Assembly (NCBI GenBank): GCA_003342895.1
Contig: PTFA01000275.1
Span: 1,196,667-1,260,666 of the forward strand
Source: Casuarius casuarius
Lineage: Eukaryota; Chordata; Aves; Casuariiformes; Casuariidae
Direction of reading: 5' to 3'
DNA length: 64,000 bases
Shown: in pieces, positions 1 to 10,900 of the stretch
Layout: each line of letters starts with the position of its first letter
Position numbering within the stretch: position 1 is the stretch's first letter
Program-made: the position numbers and the translations under genes
The notes under the pieces: model-generated
Told to the model about the DNA's origin: nothing
The model's database searches: none
Seen by the model: the letters and a program-made list of their open reading frames with translations, nothing else

Positions 1-1595
1 TAAAAATGTATGCTCCTTCACCCACAGAGGCACTGCCAGTTTAAGATCACATGCTCTGCAGCACTAGGTACATCAGAGTTATGAACAGAAGGATTAATTC
101 TGCCTTTGATAGTGTGTGAACCCCTGAAGTGAGAGCTTTTGATAGCAATCCCTAACGAAGTGAGTTTGCCTGCTGAGAAACAAGGGCAGAGTTTAGCTGA
201 ATGTCAGAGCTCTAATTCTGAAGATGTGTGTTTTCATGGGCATAAATTAAACTATTGATGATATGTAAACACAATTTGCAGTGTTCACTGTCTGCTTTAT
301 TTTTAAAGGAAAATTGTCACTCAGAGCACAAGTGTTCTCTTCTCTAGTGTAATGTATTATATTTTTTGTCTGAAATTGTACTTGATCCAGACCAAACTTC
401 TTTTAATTTTAATGGTAGCTTAAAATCTACCCAGTATAAACTGAATTTCCGTAACATCATTACAGTTCTAAGAGAGACTAAAAAGAAACTTTGAGCAAGC
501 TAAAATGAGTATGCGTATGTGAGAGAAAAGTGAATGGTGTATTCTTCATTATAGAGTCCTTGGGGAGTCCTCGATCTGTCAAATTACTGACATGATACTC
601 TGTTACTGCTTCATTGGAGCCATGATGCCCTGTCATATCAATATGTACAAGGCGGATGAATTTCATAAATGCATCTATGCATAGATGGAAACAGAGCACT
701 GAGAACAGAACTGTTCAGAATTTGCCAGTGAGATGGTTTCCCATCAGCAAATATTAATCTGATGTAATTTCCTCCCTCATAAGAATAGGTGCCAGGGATG
801 AGGGACTGGAAGATTTCTGAATTTCCTTTCCCAAAATGATTAAGCAGCAGCTTAGCAGGACCTCCTAGGTTATGTCCAGTTGTGATCTAGTCTGTCTCCT
901 AGTTTAAGAATGGTAGATCTAGTTAATCTAGCCTTAGATTCCCTGCACATTATGGGGTGAAGGGAGAGCAGTTCATTCTGGAAAGCTCCAAAATGTCAGT
1001 TCACTTTTCTCCAAACAACATTTAGGAAATGCTGCTTAATCTAACACACACACACACAAAAAAATCAAAATGTTGGTTTATTTTGATCTGGAACTGTATG
1101 TGCAAATGTGCATGTGTATATTTACGCACATGCACAAAGATGATCACAGACATGTCTCTGTATTTCAGAATTTCTCATACAAGAGGCTTCCAGTCAGTTG
1201 TCACTTAGAATTGTTAATTAGAGTTTGAGGAAATTAGGTACTGTGAAATCATGTGAAAGGAATACAGGCCACCAAAGGCTATGTCTACATAGTAACAAGT
1301 AATATCATCCAACAGGAGCGCATCCAAAATCAAAACAGCTAGTGCTGAGGATTTGATGTCCACATCATGCTTATTGCAGGGCTTTTATTCCGAAATAGCG
1401 CTAATGTGGTCCCATAGTCTGAATGCCCTCTAATGCCTGAAAAGTATATAATGCATCCCTGAAACTTATCTTGCAGTTTAGGTTCACACGAATACTACCC
1501 AGTTACCGCACTTCAGTACCATTGAGCAATGGAACTGAGAGTAAGTGGAGATGACCAGGGATTCACTGAAAAAGCATATCCTGTTCTGAACTTGA
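1..1595. other. gene-free AT-rich DNA
   Basis: No coding region is supported; stops are frequent in every frame. The only simple repeat is a short (AC)n run at about 1043-1058. No recognisable interspersed repeat was seen. Confidence 0.6.
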
Positions 1596-1668
1596 AAGGG
1601 AAGGGAAGGGAAGGGAAGGGAAGGGAAGGGAAGGGAAGGGAAGGGAAGGGAAGGGAAGGGAAGGGAAG
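1596..1668 (+). repeat. (AAGGG)n pentanucleotide microsatellite
   Basis: About 14.6 uninterrupted copies of AAGGG on the plus strand. The array is pure, with no interruption, which suggests recent expansion or ongoing length change. Runs of GGG spaced by AA make the plus strand a strong G-quadruplex candidate and the whole tract a purine/pyrimidine mirror tract. A minus-strand open frame at 1513-1695 only translates this array and is not a gene. Confidence 0.97.
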
Positions 1669-2520
1669 ACTAATGTAACACATTACTGAACACACTTAGG
1701 CACTTTGGGCGAGATTATAGTCAGCTTCAACTAAGCTAGAAGTTCAAAGGAAGAGACAATACTCTGACTGATCTTTGTCCTAACTTCTTGAGGCTAGAGC
1801 TTCTGATAGCATTAATCATCTTAAAGTTAGTTGAAAGCAAATCACAGTGAGACCCAGGCACTGTCTCACAATCATTAAAAAAGTTATCCATATTATTATA
1901 CTCCCAGAGTAGCAGATATATCAAAATAATTTTTTAGGAAGGGATTATTGAAGACTAATTGCAGCTTGGTGAGGGATTGACTTTTACCTGAAAATTTCTA
2001 GAATAAGAAAATTGAGGATTAGGAAGCAAGCTGTCACAGAAGCCAAAAATCACTGTTGGAAAGGAACTTATATTGTAGGTGAACACGAGAACAAAATGTG
2101 ATACAAAAAGATCACTAAAGCTTAGTACTGATTTAAACATAACATTTGCTAAGCTGGTAAGCTAAATAAATAAATAAGTAAATTAGAAATGCTAAAATGG
2201 TGCAAGTCTGTGAAATTGTCCCTGAGATGCAGGAATACGTTACTATCCAGGAAGCTGGATCAACTTAAACAGAAAATTAAGAATCAGAAATGCCAATGGG
2301 GAGGAAAAAAAAAAAAACCACCAACAAAAAACCCCAGCTACATAACAAAACAGGTGACTTTCTAATTCAAATACAGAAGGATAAAATTGAGAGCTTGACT
2401 TTCAGCTTCACAAAGTATTCAGGCAGCACTATGAAAAAGGTTGAATGCCTTTGAGGTTGAAAGCTTTCCTTTCTTAGCTTCAGTCTAAATATTTGCACAT
2501 GACAAATGGCCTATGTGTAA
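1669..2520. other. gene-free AT-rich DNA
   Basis: Unique-looking sequence with an A-run at about 2305-2317. No coding or RNA feature is supported. Confidence 0.55.
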
Positions 2521-2676
2521 ATTATAATCCATACAGAACAAAAAAAATCTTTAAGGCAAATAGGTATATCTTAAAAATTGTTGTGTTATGATGTAAATTG
2601 CAGTCCACAAATGCCTATTTCTCTCCAGTGACTGTAAGGAAAACCATGGACATCTTGTTGTGGTGTAGCTGCACAG
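2521..2676. repeat. ~160-bp direct repeat, copy 1 (unclassified)
   Basis: This stretch aligns in the same orientation with 5006-5165. Shared blocks include TTATAATCCATA, AGGTATATCTTAAAA, TTTCTCTCCAG and TGGTGTAGCTGCACAG, separated by small indels; similarity by eye is roughly 80 percent. The two copies lie about 2.5 kb apart on either side of the LTR at 2757-3930. They could be an old local duplication or two copies of an interspersed repeat I do not recognise. Confidence 0.75.
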
Positions 2677-2751
2677 TGTGGCTGTAGACCACTCTTATGA
2701 TTCCTTTAGCTAAGTGGAAGCAAAGGGTTAATCCCACCTGAGTTCTCTAAA

Positions 2752-2756
2752 GATAC
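2752..2756. repeat. target-site duplication, left (GATAC)
   Basis: GATAC lies directly before the TG terminus of the LTR and is repeated exactly at 3931-3935 after its CA terminus. A 5-bp duplication is in the normal 4-6 bp range for retroviral integrases. Confidence 0.88.
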
Positions 2757-2849
2757 TGTCCCGATCCAATATCGGGGAGGGGTTTCGTTACGATCCCAAG
2801 GACGAGATTAAGACACTAAAACCGGTCAAATATCGTACAACCTTTTAGC

Positions 2850-2855
2850 TTTATT
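2850..2855 (-). promoter_or_regulatory. LTR polyadenylation signal (AATAAA, minus strand)
   Basis: Plus-strand TTTATT reads AATAAA on the minus strand. It lies about 95 bp before the LTR's 2757 end, as expected for an R/U5 polyadenylation signal. It is the main evidence for LTR orientation. Confidence 0.65.
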
Positions 2856-2895
2856 TTCCACGAAGTGGGGGGGAAAAAGGTGGGGAAAGGCAAAG

Positions 2896-2929
2896 GGAGA
2901 GAGAGAGAAAGAGAGAGAGAGAAAGAGAT
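2896..2929. repeat. (GA)n/(GAAA) purine tract inside the LTR
   Basis: An imperfect GAGAGA/GAAAGAGA run within the LTR. Its translation on the minus strand gives the SLSLSLSL stretch of a spurious open frame. Confidence 0.85.
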
Positions 2930-3000
2930 ATCACCACCCGTGGATCCAGTGGCGTCCCGTTGGTCCTCTTCACCCTGGGTGTAAGTTTTAGCGATGCGCG

Positions 3001-3128
3001 TGCAGTAGTTACAACTCGAGCAGGGTCCNACCCTAGGTTCCCGCTGAAAAGTTAGGAGCCAAATCAAGGCAAATTAAATAAATAAATTGTAATGACATGC
3101 ATGCAGTAGTTACAGCTCGAGTTGGGTG
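3001..3128. repeat. repeated ~27-bp motif inside the LTR (two copies)
   Basis: GCAGTAGTTACAACTCGAG at 3002-3020 recurs with one change (…ACAGCTCGAG) at 3103-3121, followed in both by a similar GGGT. Spacing is 101 bp. The copies imply an internal duplication within the LTR. Confidence 0.8.
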
Positions 3129-3365
3129 CCTCTGAAGAGGGACCCCGAACAAAGAAATCCCTGGGCAATTGTAGCTTTTCGAATTAAGTTTCCCTCCCCT
3201 CACGCGGTAGTTCAGACCAATAGTAATTTTTGGGTCTGGGGTCTCCTGCTCCCTTATTGGGTCTCATCATTGTTCCTAGGCAGGCTGCTTTTCTCCCTTA
3301 TCTTTACTGTTGTGGTTTCTGCTGACAAATATGTTTTGATTCCTCGGGTTCTGCCCTTCTTTCTC

Positions 3366-3555
3366 AAGGCCCTGACAAACAGGTGCTGTTCCAGCAATTA
3401 GCACTGCCCCAGCAGTGACAGNAGGTGTTATCTTCCAAGGTCCTGACGAAGAGGATACAATCCAGACCCCCCCTAATTAACACTGTTTCAGCAGTGAGGG
3501 GAGGCTTTGTTTCCCAGGGTCCTGGCGCCCAAGCAGGCCTTATTTCAAAGCCTTG
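3366..3555 (-). repeat. ~71-79-bp tandem repeats in the presumed U3 of the LTR
   Basis: Two full units (3366-3436 and 3437-3515) and a partial third (3516 to about 3555) each begin AAGG/AGGG-TCCTG(A/G)CG-like. The full units share AATTA(G/A)CACTG and CAGCAGTGA blocks. Tandem 70-80 bp repeats in U3 are a known arrangement for retroviral enhancers; enhancer function here is inference. Confidence 0.7.
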
Positions 3556-3930
3556 ACATCCTCCCTCCCGGAGTGTGAGGCATAGGAATGCAAACTGCTT
3601 GTAACTCCCTTATCTTTCCAGCCTGCACCAGCTCTGGGGCCCTTTCTCACTGCCTAAGGCTTCAGCAAATTTAGCTACTCATGCTAAGCAAATTTTATAG
3701 AAGTTGTGCTAAGCAGCAATAATTTACAGTCCNGGTCCCAAAGTCTCTGCCCGATCGTGCCCTGGTTCGGCGTAGGCTCGGTGTGTCCCAGGTGGTCGCA
3801 GGGAGACCACTTCGGGGGTCGCAGCAGCTCAGTCCTGTTTCCGCCGGGAACAGATGGCTCGTTCGGGGTTATGGTTTGCTTGCACCTTATGTACCAAGAA
3901 ATGCTTAAGGCAAAAGTCCTGTCCGCCACA

Positions 3931-3935
3931 GATAC
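3931..3935. repeat. target-site duplication, right (GATAC)
   Basis: Exact match to 2752-2756 directly after the CA terminus of the LTR. Confidence 0.88.
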
Positions 3936-5005
3936 ATAGTCAAAAGAGAGAGAAAGGCACACCTGAAACACAAATGGTAAGTGGAAGTAAATCAACCTTT
4001 CCAGTGCCCCTTTCATTTTGTTGTTTACAAAAGGAAACAGAGCCTCTCCAGAATATCTTAGTTATAATCTTCCTACTTTTAGGAGAATGTCACTTAAGCA
4101 GTATCTGCAGACTGTGGTCTGTCTGTACATCTATCCCAATCTGTTTGTTTTTCTATCCCAATATTACCCCAATATCCCCAATTTTGCCCCTATTGGCTGA
4201 TTTCAACAAAATTAGAAAGGGTGATGTCAAAAAATAATTCCTATAGATTTCATAAAAATTTGCATTCAGACTAAGACTAGATTTGATATGCAGGTTCTCC
4301 CTTAATAATTTTTATCTCATCAGCTGATTTCTAATCAGATATGGCAGCTTGCATGTCATTTCCAAGGAGAGTTGATTGGAACAAATTACATATATACACA
4401 AAGATGAAAAAAAAATTGTTTGAATCATTGACTCATTCAATCAAGAAATTTCTAGAAATGCATTTTTAATTTTGGTTCTCACAGAATTAACTGTTTTCAT
4501 ATTTCTCACATCCATCATTCCTTTAAGGTAAAGCATTTCCAGACTAATGCTTCTCTATGAGACACGTAAAAAAATGCCCAGCATTTACCACCGCTTTCTT
4601 CCTAGAAATCATGAGATGTGTTTTAGCTGTTTAGATGAAGTCTTCTAAATTTTTAATCTGAGACAAACACTTTGGCCAGAAGGAAGAAGAAGATAAAAGG
4701 CTAAACGAGTGAAGCTAGCAAAGTTATACTCCACTGAAAAGGCTATCTCATACCTGAAAGCACAAGGAAATGGTATGTTCGTATAGAATTAAATGCATGT
4801 TAGATGAACATATTTACATTTCAGCTGTAAGCAGCAACAGAAAATATCAGCTAATGGCTTGAGACACTATTAAAAATAAAAACATTAGACTGATAATTCA
4901 CTTCAGAAAAAGCAACAATAGTATTTTGTGTGCTTATGAATTGAAACCTTGGCTATAATTTACTTCACCTGATTTAGCCTCAATATAGATATTGAACTAT
5001 ACCAT
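3936..5005. other. gene-free AT-rich DNA
   Basis: Unique-looking sequence between the LTR and the second copy of the 160-bp direct repeat. Open frames of up to 127 codons starting inside the LTR run into this interval but have no recognisable domain. Confidence 0.55.
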
Positions 5006-5165
5006 TTATAATCCATATAGAAAAATAAAACCTCTAAGGCAAAATTCATTAGGTATATCTTAAAATCTGTTGTGTGAAGATATAAATCGCAGCCCACAAA
5101 TGCTTCTTTCTCTCCAGCAACTGTAAGAGAAAACATGAGCAGCTTGGTGTGGTGTAGCTGCACAG
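5006..5165. repeat. ~160-bp direct repeat, copy 2 (unclassified)
   Basis: Counterpart of 2521-2676 in the same orientation. It has a few extra bases (AATTCATT near 5042-5049) and point differences throughout. Divergence is clearly greater than expected for a recent duplication. Confidence 0.75.
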
Positions 5166-7014
5166 CTTATGTGATTGTGTAGTTAGATGTATTCCACTGT
5201 ATAGTCCAGAAGTTTGCACTGAGCCCAAAGGCTAAGGAATTGCAAGACCTGAACTGAGATTTGATGATGTCTAGTTTTTCTTCAAATTAGTCCACATGTA
5301 TTTCCTTGCCTTTTTCAGACCATGCCACTTAGCTGGATATTCTGGGCCCATACCATCACTGTGGAAGGACTGCAATTGTTAAAAAGGCTTCAGCATCCTT
5401 GCCTCAACATCACTGCCTCTGGACCAGTCTGAACTGAGAGGCTGCAAGCTCACTCCTTCGCAAACATGCTCACATATGCTGCTTTCGCAATGTAGCCATT
5501 GTGGTACTGGACATTAATTCTGTTTGGTGCAATCTGTAAATGACACATGAATCATGAAAGTACTTCACTGAGACACAATTCATGAGGGACACTGTGAAGG
5601 GGTGACAGGCGGACTTTTGTCAAGCTAAGAAAGAAGATTGACCCTAGATCAAAAGCATGCTTCAGAGAGTGGGCTACATGAAATAGCCATGCATATCCCT
5701 ATCCAGGACCATGAGCATCAGATAGAAAACATGAACATGTGGTGGGCTCCCAGTCCACCACAATGCTCTGTTTCTTGATATTGCTTGTGCCTTACATGTG
5801 TATCGTTCATCTGTACTCTCCCTGAACACCCAGCAAAGACATAGCTTTCAACAGGGCAGCACTGCAATCACTGTGTGATGGGGCTCTGTGATCTTTTGGC
5901 TGATGTATGGTGGCACTGTGACTGTTCTGAGCTATCCACTGTTAGCCTACACATGTGAAACTCGCTTGAAGAAGGAAGTTTACTTACCTGCAAATGGCAT
6001 GCTATACGAATTCATATTGACATGTACACTTGTATTCCACCAGACCTTTCCCATTTTCTCAGTCTCTTTCAGGTTTGGCTTTGCTGTAAGAGGGATTGAA
6101 ATAGTGATGGATCTGTTCCTTAAGCTGAACGTGTCAGGACTGAACAGGATTGGAGGCTAGGATCCATCCCTTATTAATAATGGAAAGGAAATTATTCTTA
6201 TCTTACATAGTATAGTATAGTACATATACATACCAGTATAGCCTCCGCGAGGTTGGGCATGTTGACAACATATCTCAAAAAACATGCTGCTTGTAAGCAG
6301 TCTTTCTTTTCAGGTTTCAAAGATTCCAATGTCATTTCTCTGGACCAATATCTAGTTCCAGTGCTCAGGCTAAATTTAAAATTGTTATTTTAACAATAAG
6401 TTAAAAATATACATTTAAAAATTGATTTAAGTCATTCAGATCACCATTATAAGGACTGTGTAGAAGTCTGTGAAATTTCTGCAACTGAATGTATGTACAG
6501 ATATATAGTATTTAGTGATTTAGAGATTGCTGTGATGGGAGTGTTTAGAAGACTGATAAATCAGCCTAGTTTTAAACTTCAAAACAAAACCTTACTAGAT
6601 TGACATTCATTAACACAGTTGATGCTAATGGATAATTCTTGCACATTATCAATCATTATCACTACATAGTCAAAGCAGTCACTCCTTAATAATCATAACC
6701 TGCGTTAGTGGTGAGCATACAGTACCACAGAGCTGATGCTGCATTATTTGTACTGACAAAAACAGTTTTTAATGGTGTTAGTCACCAATATCAAGACAGT
6801 CAGGCTCAAGAGCCCTTCAAGAAAGGAACCCCAAAGAAAAGTGAATATTTCTTTTTCCCCGTCCCCATTCTGGGTGTTGTCCTTTCAAAGTTTCTAGACA
6901 TGTTCCATCCCTTGGCCACTGACTACCCCTGAGCTACATGCTGCACAATGCTTGGGAGCAAGGTGGGAGTTACTTTCCCAGGCCCTGCAGGTGCCTTATC
7001 CTGTTCCTCAGCTC
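5166..7014. other. gene-free DNA
   Basis: No RNA gene or identifiable transposon was seen. A 90-codon plus-strand frame at 5888-6160 has no recognisable domain and no exon-like context. Confidence 0.5.
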
Positions 7015-7031
7015 TTTTTTTTTTTTTTTTT
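7015..7031. repeat. poly(T) run
   Basis: Uninterrupted T run of about 17 directly before the 7042-7100 repeat. It could be the reversed tail of a retroposed sequence, but no body is recognisable. Confidence 0.8.
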
Positions 7032-7041
7032 AATTAGCTGC

Positions 7042-7100
7042 AAACTATAATTTTAAGGTACCCATACCCCATTTTTGATATCAGACAGACAGTACTGTGT
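7042..7100. repeat. ~58-bp direct repeat, copy 1
   Basis: Shares AAAC-ATAAT-TTAAGGTACCCATA, CATTTTT-ATATCAGACAG and a following (A)CTGTGT with 7886-7940, same orientation, about 840 bp apart. Similarity is high across about 55 bp and stops abruptly. Confidence 0.75.
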
Positions 7101-7885
7101 TTTCCCAGCTCCTGAGGTTGTGCTTCTTCAATGAACATCACTTTGTCATCACTAGTTGTTTATGGTCCTATATATCATTCATATATTCCGATGCATCTGT
7201 CTAGGTATTATATCTACCTTTGAACCCTTGCAATATCTGAATACAGTTCAAATTTTTGGTGGCAGAAAGTATTCCTATCTGTATTTTTAAAATGAGGGCA
7301 CACAAGATAGAAACTGAAGACCCAATCTAACAATATACTACAGCCCATGCATAATTTTATATTTTATATGGTTTATGCAGAGCAGATGAATGACTTTTGA
7401 GTTAAAGCCTAAGATGCAAGTCAAGCAAGAAGTCTTTGAAAGAGCCAGGAACTGCATCCAAACTTTCTGAGTTATCAGATGTATTTTTTCAGATTATCCC
7501 ATCTGATATAGTCTATATTCTGTAAAAAAGATTAAAATTTGTAATATCATGTATATTAACATTGTCTTATATCTTGGTCATCAGAAATCTCATCAGTTAC
7601 CTGACACCATCCTCCTATAATAGAGATACTATCTCTTAACTGTAGCTTGCAGCTCAGGGCAAGCTTTTTATTTTTGCTTTTTACTTTTCTTTTCATTTTT
7701 TTTTAATAGATATAGTACAATCCCAATATTTGGTATTTCAGATTTCTGAAAAGCAAAGGCAACTTTCCTTTCAATTAAAAGAAAAAAAATCCTTTCCCTT
7801 AATCTCCATAATCCTTTGCCAGAATCTTGCAGGTCTTGCAGATGGAGTAGAGGACGGCTTTTCATCTCCCTCTGTGTGGACCTCC
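7101..7885. other. gene-free spacer between two direct repeats
   Basis: AT-rich sequence with T-runs near 7697-7706. A 74-codon minus-strand frame at 7668-7892 is not recognisable. Confidence 0.5.
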
Positions 7886-7940
7886 AAACCATAATCTTAA
7901 GGTACCCATATCACATTTTTAATATCAGACAGTCTGTGTG
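7886..7940. repeat. ~58-bp direct repeat, copy 2
   Basis: Partner of 7042-7100. It carries the same AAGGTACCCATA and ATATCAGACAG blocks with scattered substitutions. Confidence 0.75.
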
Positions 7941-10900
7941 CTTTTTAAACTGCAAGTTTTCAGCTCAATCCCTCAGTGGAAAAATGCACTAATTGTTTGT
8001 TTACTTGTTTGTTTTAGCTGTATCTTCCAGAAGTTTTCTTTTGTCTGACCTCTTCCAGTGTTCCTTTGCTTCAGTCTTAATACATCACTGATCCAAGGTA
8101 TTTTATGAACAGGTACCAAGATTATCATCTGCTCATGCTTTCCCTTATCATCTCTTGCTTCAGTAAGGGTTCTGTCATCTGGTTTCTTCTTCTGTAAATC
8201 AACTTGCAGAAAGGAAATAATTTGTTATCCTTCCTCCTATCTCTAGTTTAAATCTTTCATTTCCCCAGATAACAGCCACATGTAAAGCTGTATGAGAATT
8301 TGGGAACCTCTAGGTCTACAGATACTCCAACCTTTCTTGCAATCTGAAAGTAATAGTAGACAATTAAGAATCTCCTCTGAGATTTTCAGAGGGTTAAAAT
8401 AAAATTAAAATTTTGAAAAACATACAATTTGCTTAGAAAATAAAGACAGAAAAGAATTATGAAATTAAGTGAGTATGAAAGTAGGGTCCATAGTATAATT
8501 GGTAATATTGAGAAACATTTTGCAGCAAAATATTTATAGCAGGAGTTACTGTTTTAGTAAAAATCAAATGAATTGTTATGTTAACTGCTTCGGAGAAAAC
8601 CTATGAAAGACAGCTGGCACTGCCATACTATTAGTTGGAGTACAAACCTAGTATACACACAAGAATAACATACTTGGTCAATTTGACAGAAAATTTTATA
8701 CCTATAAAAGCACTAAAATAGCACAGTAGGCAAACAATATTAAACTTTTCATTTTATTATTTATGGATATTTATACCCTGGCTATATCTAGAGCAATCAG
8801 CTGTTTTAGAATACACATTGAGCTAAACACTTTACAGAAAGACTGTCATTGAAAATGTTTACACATTGGCCTGCGGATTAGTTATATGCTTGATATAATA
8901 ACTAATTTTAATTATACAACTATGCATTCTCTTATTAGGCTAATTCTATAGGCAGGGATGTTGAGGCAGAGTCAAATGGCAATGCAGGGTTTTAAAATTT
9001 GAGTTTTTCTACTTTCTAGCTCATGTTCAAGGTACTACTATTTCAGGAGATGGGAAGTATCTATTTTAGATCCTGATAATAGGAAATGGTAATACATAGG
9101 TTTTATCTTTCAGTATTACCTCTGTTTCATTCTACTTTAAACTTCAATTGCTTGACAATGAACCAGTCATCCTTTATATGGTGTATTGGACATGATGCCC
9201 TCTGGAACTTGTCAAAGATCCTAAATCAGGCAGACTGATTATAATAAAGTCTCTGCTGGCCCAGGGAGGAGGAGCTGGGGATCTGGCATCTAACTCAGGT
9301 CTGTTGAACAAAGTAATACCGAACACTAACGAGCAGGTCAATTCTTTCAGCTTTCACATGTGAGCTTTCAAATGAGTTTTCGGAAAAAAGGCATTTTGAG
9401 ATCTGAAGAAAGACAAGAAGAAAAGTGAAAAGTAGATGGGAGTTATGATTATCCTGAACTGCAAACTACTAATAACCGATGCTATCTCCATTATAGGAAG
9501 ATAAAATCAAATTTCAAAGAAGCCTTCTGAAACAGCTGGTCACCATTCAACACAGGTTCTACCAGAAGAAGGGGAAAAGCTCATTTTGATGAAATAGCTT
9601 ATAAAGGAAGCATGGATGCTTCAAGGAAAATGCTTAAAAAAATCCATAATCATTAAAACAAACTTACAAATTGAAGTCCAACAGAAAAATGATAGGTGAA
9701 AATAAGTCTTATTGTATCTTTGCTCATGACTAGAAACAAAAAAACTCATAAAATAAATTATATAGCTGGTTCAAAATGTTAATTCAGGAAGTGTTCAGAT
9801 AAATATGACTTTTGAACTCTCTAAAGAACATTTTTATTAAACACGAATGCTGACTGCAATTCCCATATCTATGAGTCTTTTAAATATAAAATGACCTCTA
9901 CATACTGCCATGCGGCTAAGAACTAAATGGAGAGTATATTTTTATCAAATACTTTTAATATAGAAAGCTTGGTGGATAAGAATTTTGATTAGACTAAAAC
10001 CTTGGGGATGAGGAACTTAATTTTCTGCAGGCCTCAGTTTTCCACTTTTCCTGAAAAACAAAACTCTAATACAATGCACAGACTGCAGAAAACAGCTCTT
10101 TGAAAAGCTCACTGAACCCAGAAACACTCCTTCTGTTTCTACTGCTCTTCCATTACTTGACTTCAAAACAAATAAGAACTAAAAGACCATTCTAAATGTA
10201 GGGAGCAAAGACATTTCAGATCTTTGGCTGTGGATTGCATATGTATCCAATTGTTTTTAATAGCAGGGAGCAAGTTATGTAACTAGGAATTATGGCAAGA
10301 GATCTTTCAGAGTTAGCCTGTGAGATCATTTTCTTAGCTTTGTGTGGATACATATAGTAAGATGGTTTATCTTTATTCAAGTTTCCATTACTCTAACAAA
10401 TTTTCTTTCAACAGGTAAATTCTTTTATCACCTATAGTAATAACAATAAGTACAGCAAAAGCACAGCAGTTGAACAGATTTTGACTTACTACAAATAGAC
10501 ACAACTTTGATTAGCCTCAGAAAGAGCAGAATCTGAAATCAGTTATTAATGTAACATGAATTTCAGTGGAAATTATTCGTGGCATTGGAGTTAAGCCAGA
10601 ATTGAAAAGAGGGTTTGAACATAAATTTCAATGAAAATGGCTGATTTCTTTAAAGATATGCCAGTAGATCTGAGAGTAGTATCTGGCTTTTTGAATGTGT
10701 TAGTGAAGTTAATAGACAAAGATGAAAGATTGAATCATTTCACCAACAATTGCTGAACTGTTTATTAAACACATTATCTTTTCATCTTTTTTGATTGCTG
10801 TAATTATCTGTTGAAAGTACAACCTCTTTTTTCTTGGAGTTTATACCAAGCATATTCAAATCTATGCCATCTTAAGCAAAAGTTCCTCTTACTTTAATGA

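Larger units (their letters stand above)
2757..3930 (-). mobile_element. solo LTR of an endogenous retrovirus, 1174 bp
   Basis: The element begins TGTCCCGATC, ends GTCCGCCACA and is bounded by the 5-bp repeat GATAC, so both ends are well defined. No internal gag/pol/env region or second LTR follows, so it is a solo LTR left by LTR-LTR recombination. Minus orientation is inferred from an AATAAA signal on the minus strand (2850-2855) about 95 bp from the 2757 end, a normal U5 length. A plus-strand AATAAA at 3077-3082 would leave about 850 bp of U5. The sequence is richer in GC and CpG than its flanks, which suggests limited CpG decay and a relatively young insertion. It contains a GA tract, a ~27-bp repeated motif and a ~75-bp tandem repeat. 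Open frames inside it (2816-3067 minus, 3126-3401 plus, 3684-4016 minus) are not credible genes. A 5-bp duplication is typical of ERVL-like elements, but class is not settled. Confidence 0.88.

Noticed and set aside
1513..1695. 60-codon minus-strand frame with FPSLP repeats
   Set aside because: The repeats are only the translation of the (AAGGG)n array.
2816..3067. 83-codon minus-strand frame in the LTR with an SLSLSLSL run
   Set aside because: The run is translated from the GA tract and the frame contains an unresolved base; it is LTR DNA, not a gene.
2757..3930. Full-length provirus
   Set aside because: No second LTR and no internal coding region follow on either side; flanks end in the target duplication.
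3684..4237. Overlapping open frames of 77-127 codons at the right end of the LTR
   Set aside because: They overlap on both strands, lie in or run out of the LTR, and have no gag, pol or env motif.
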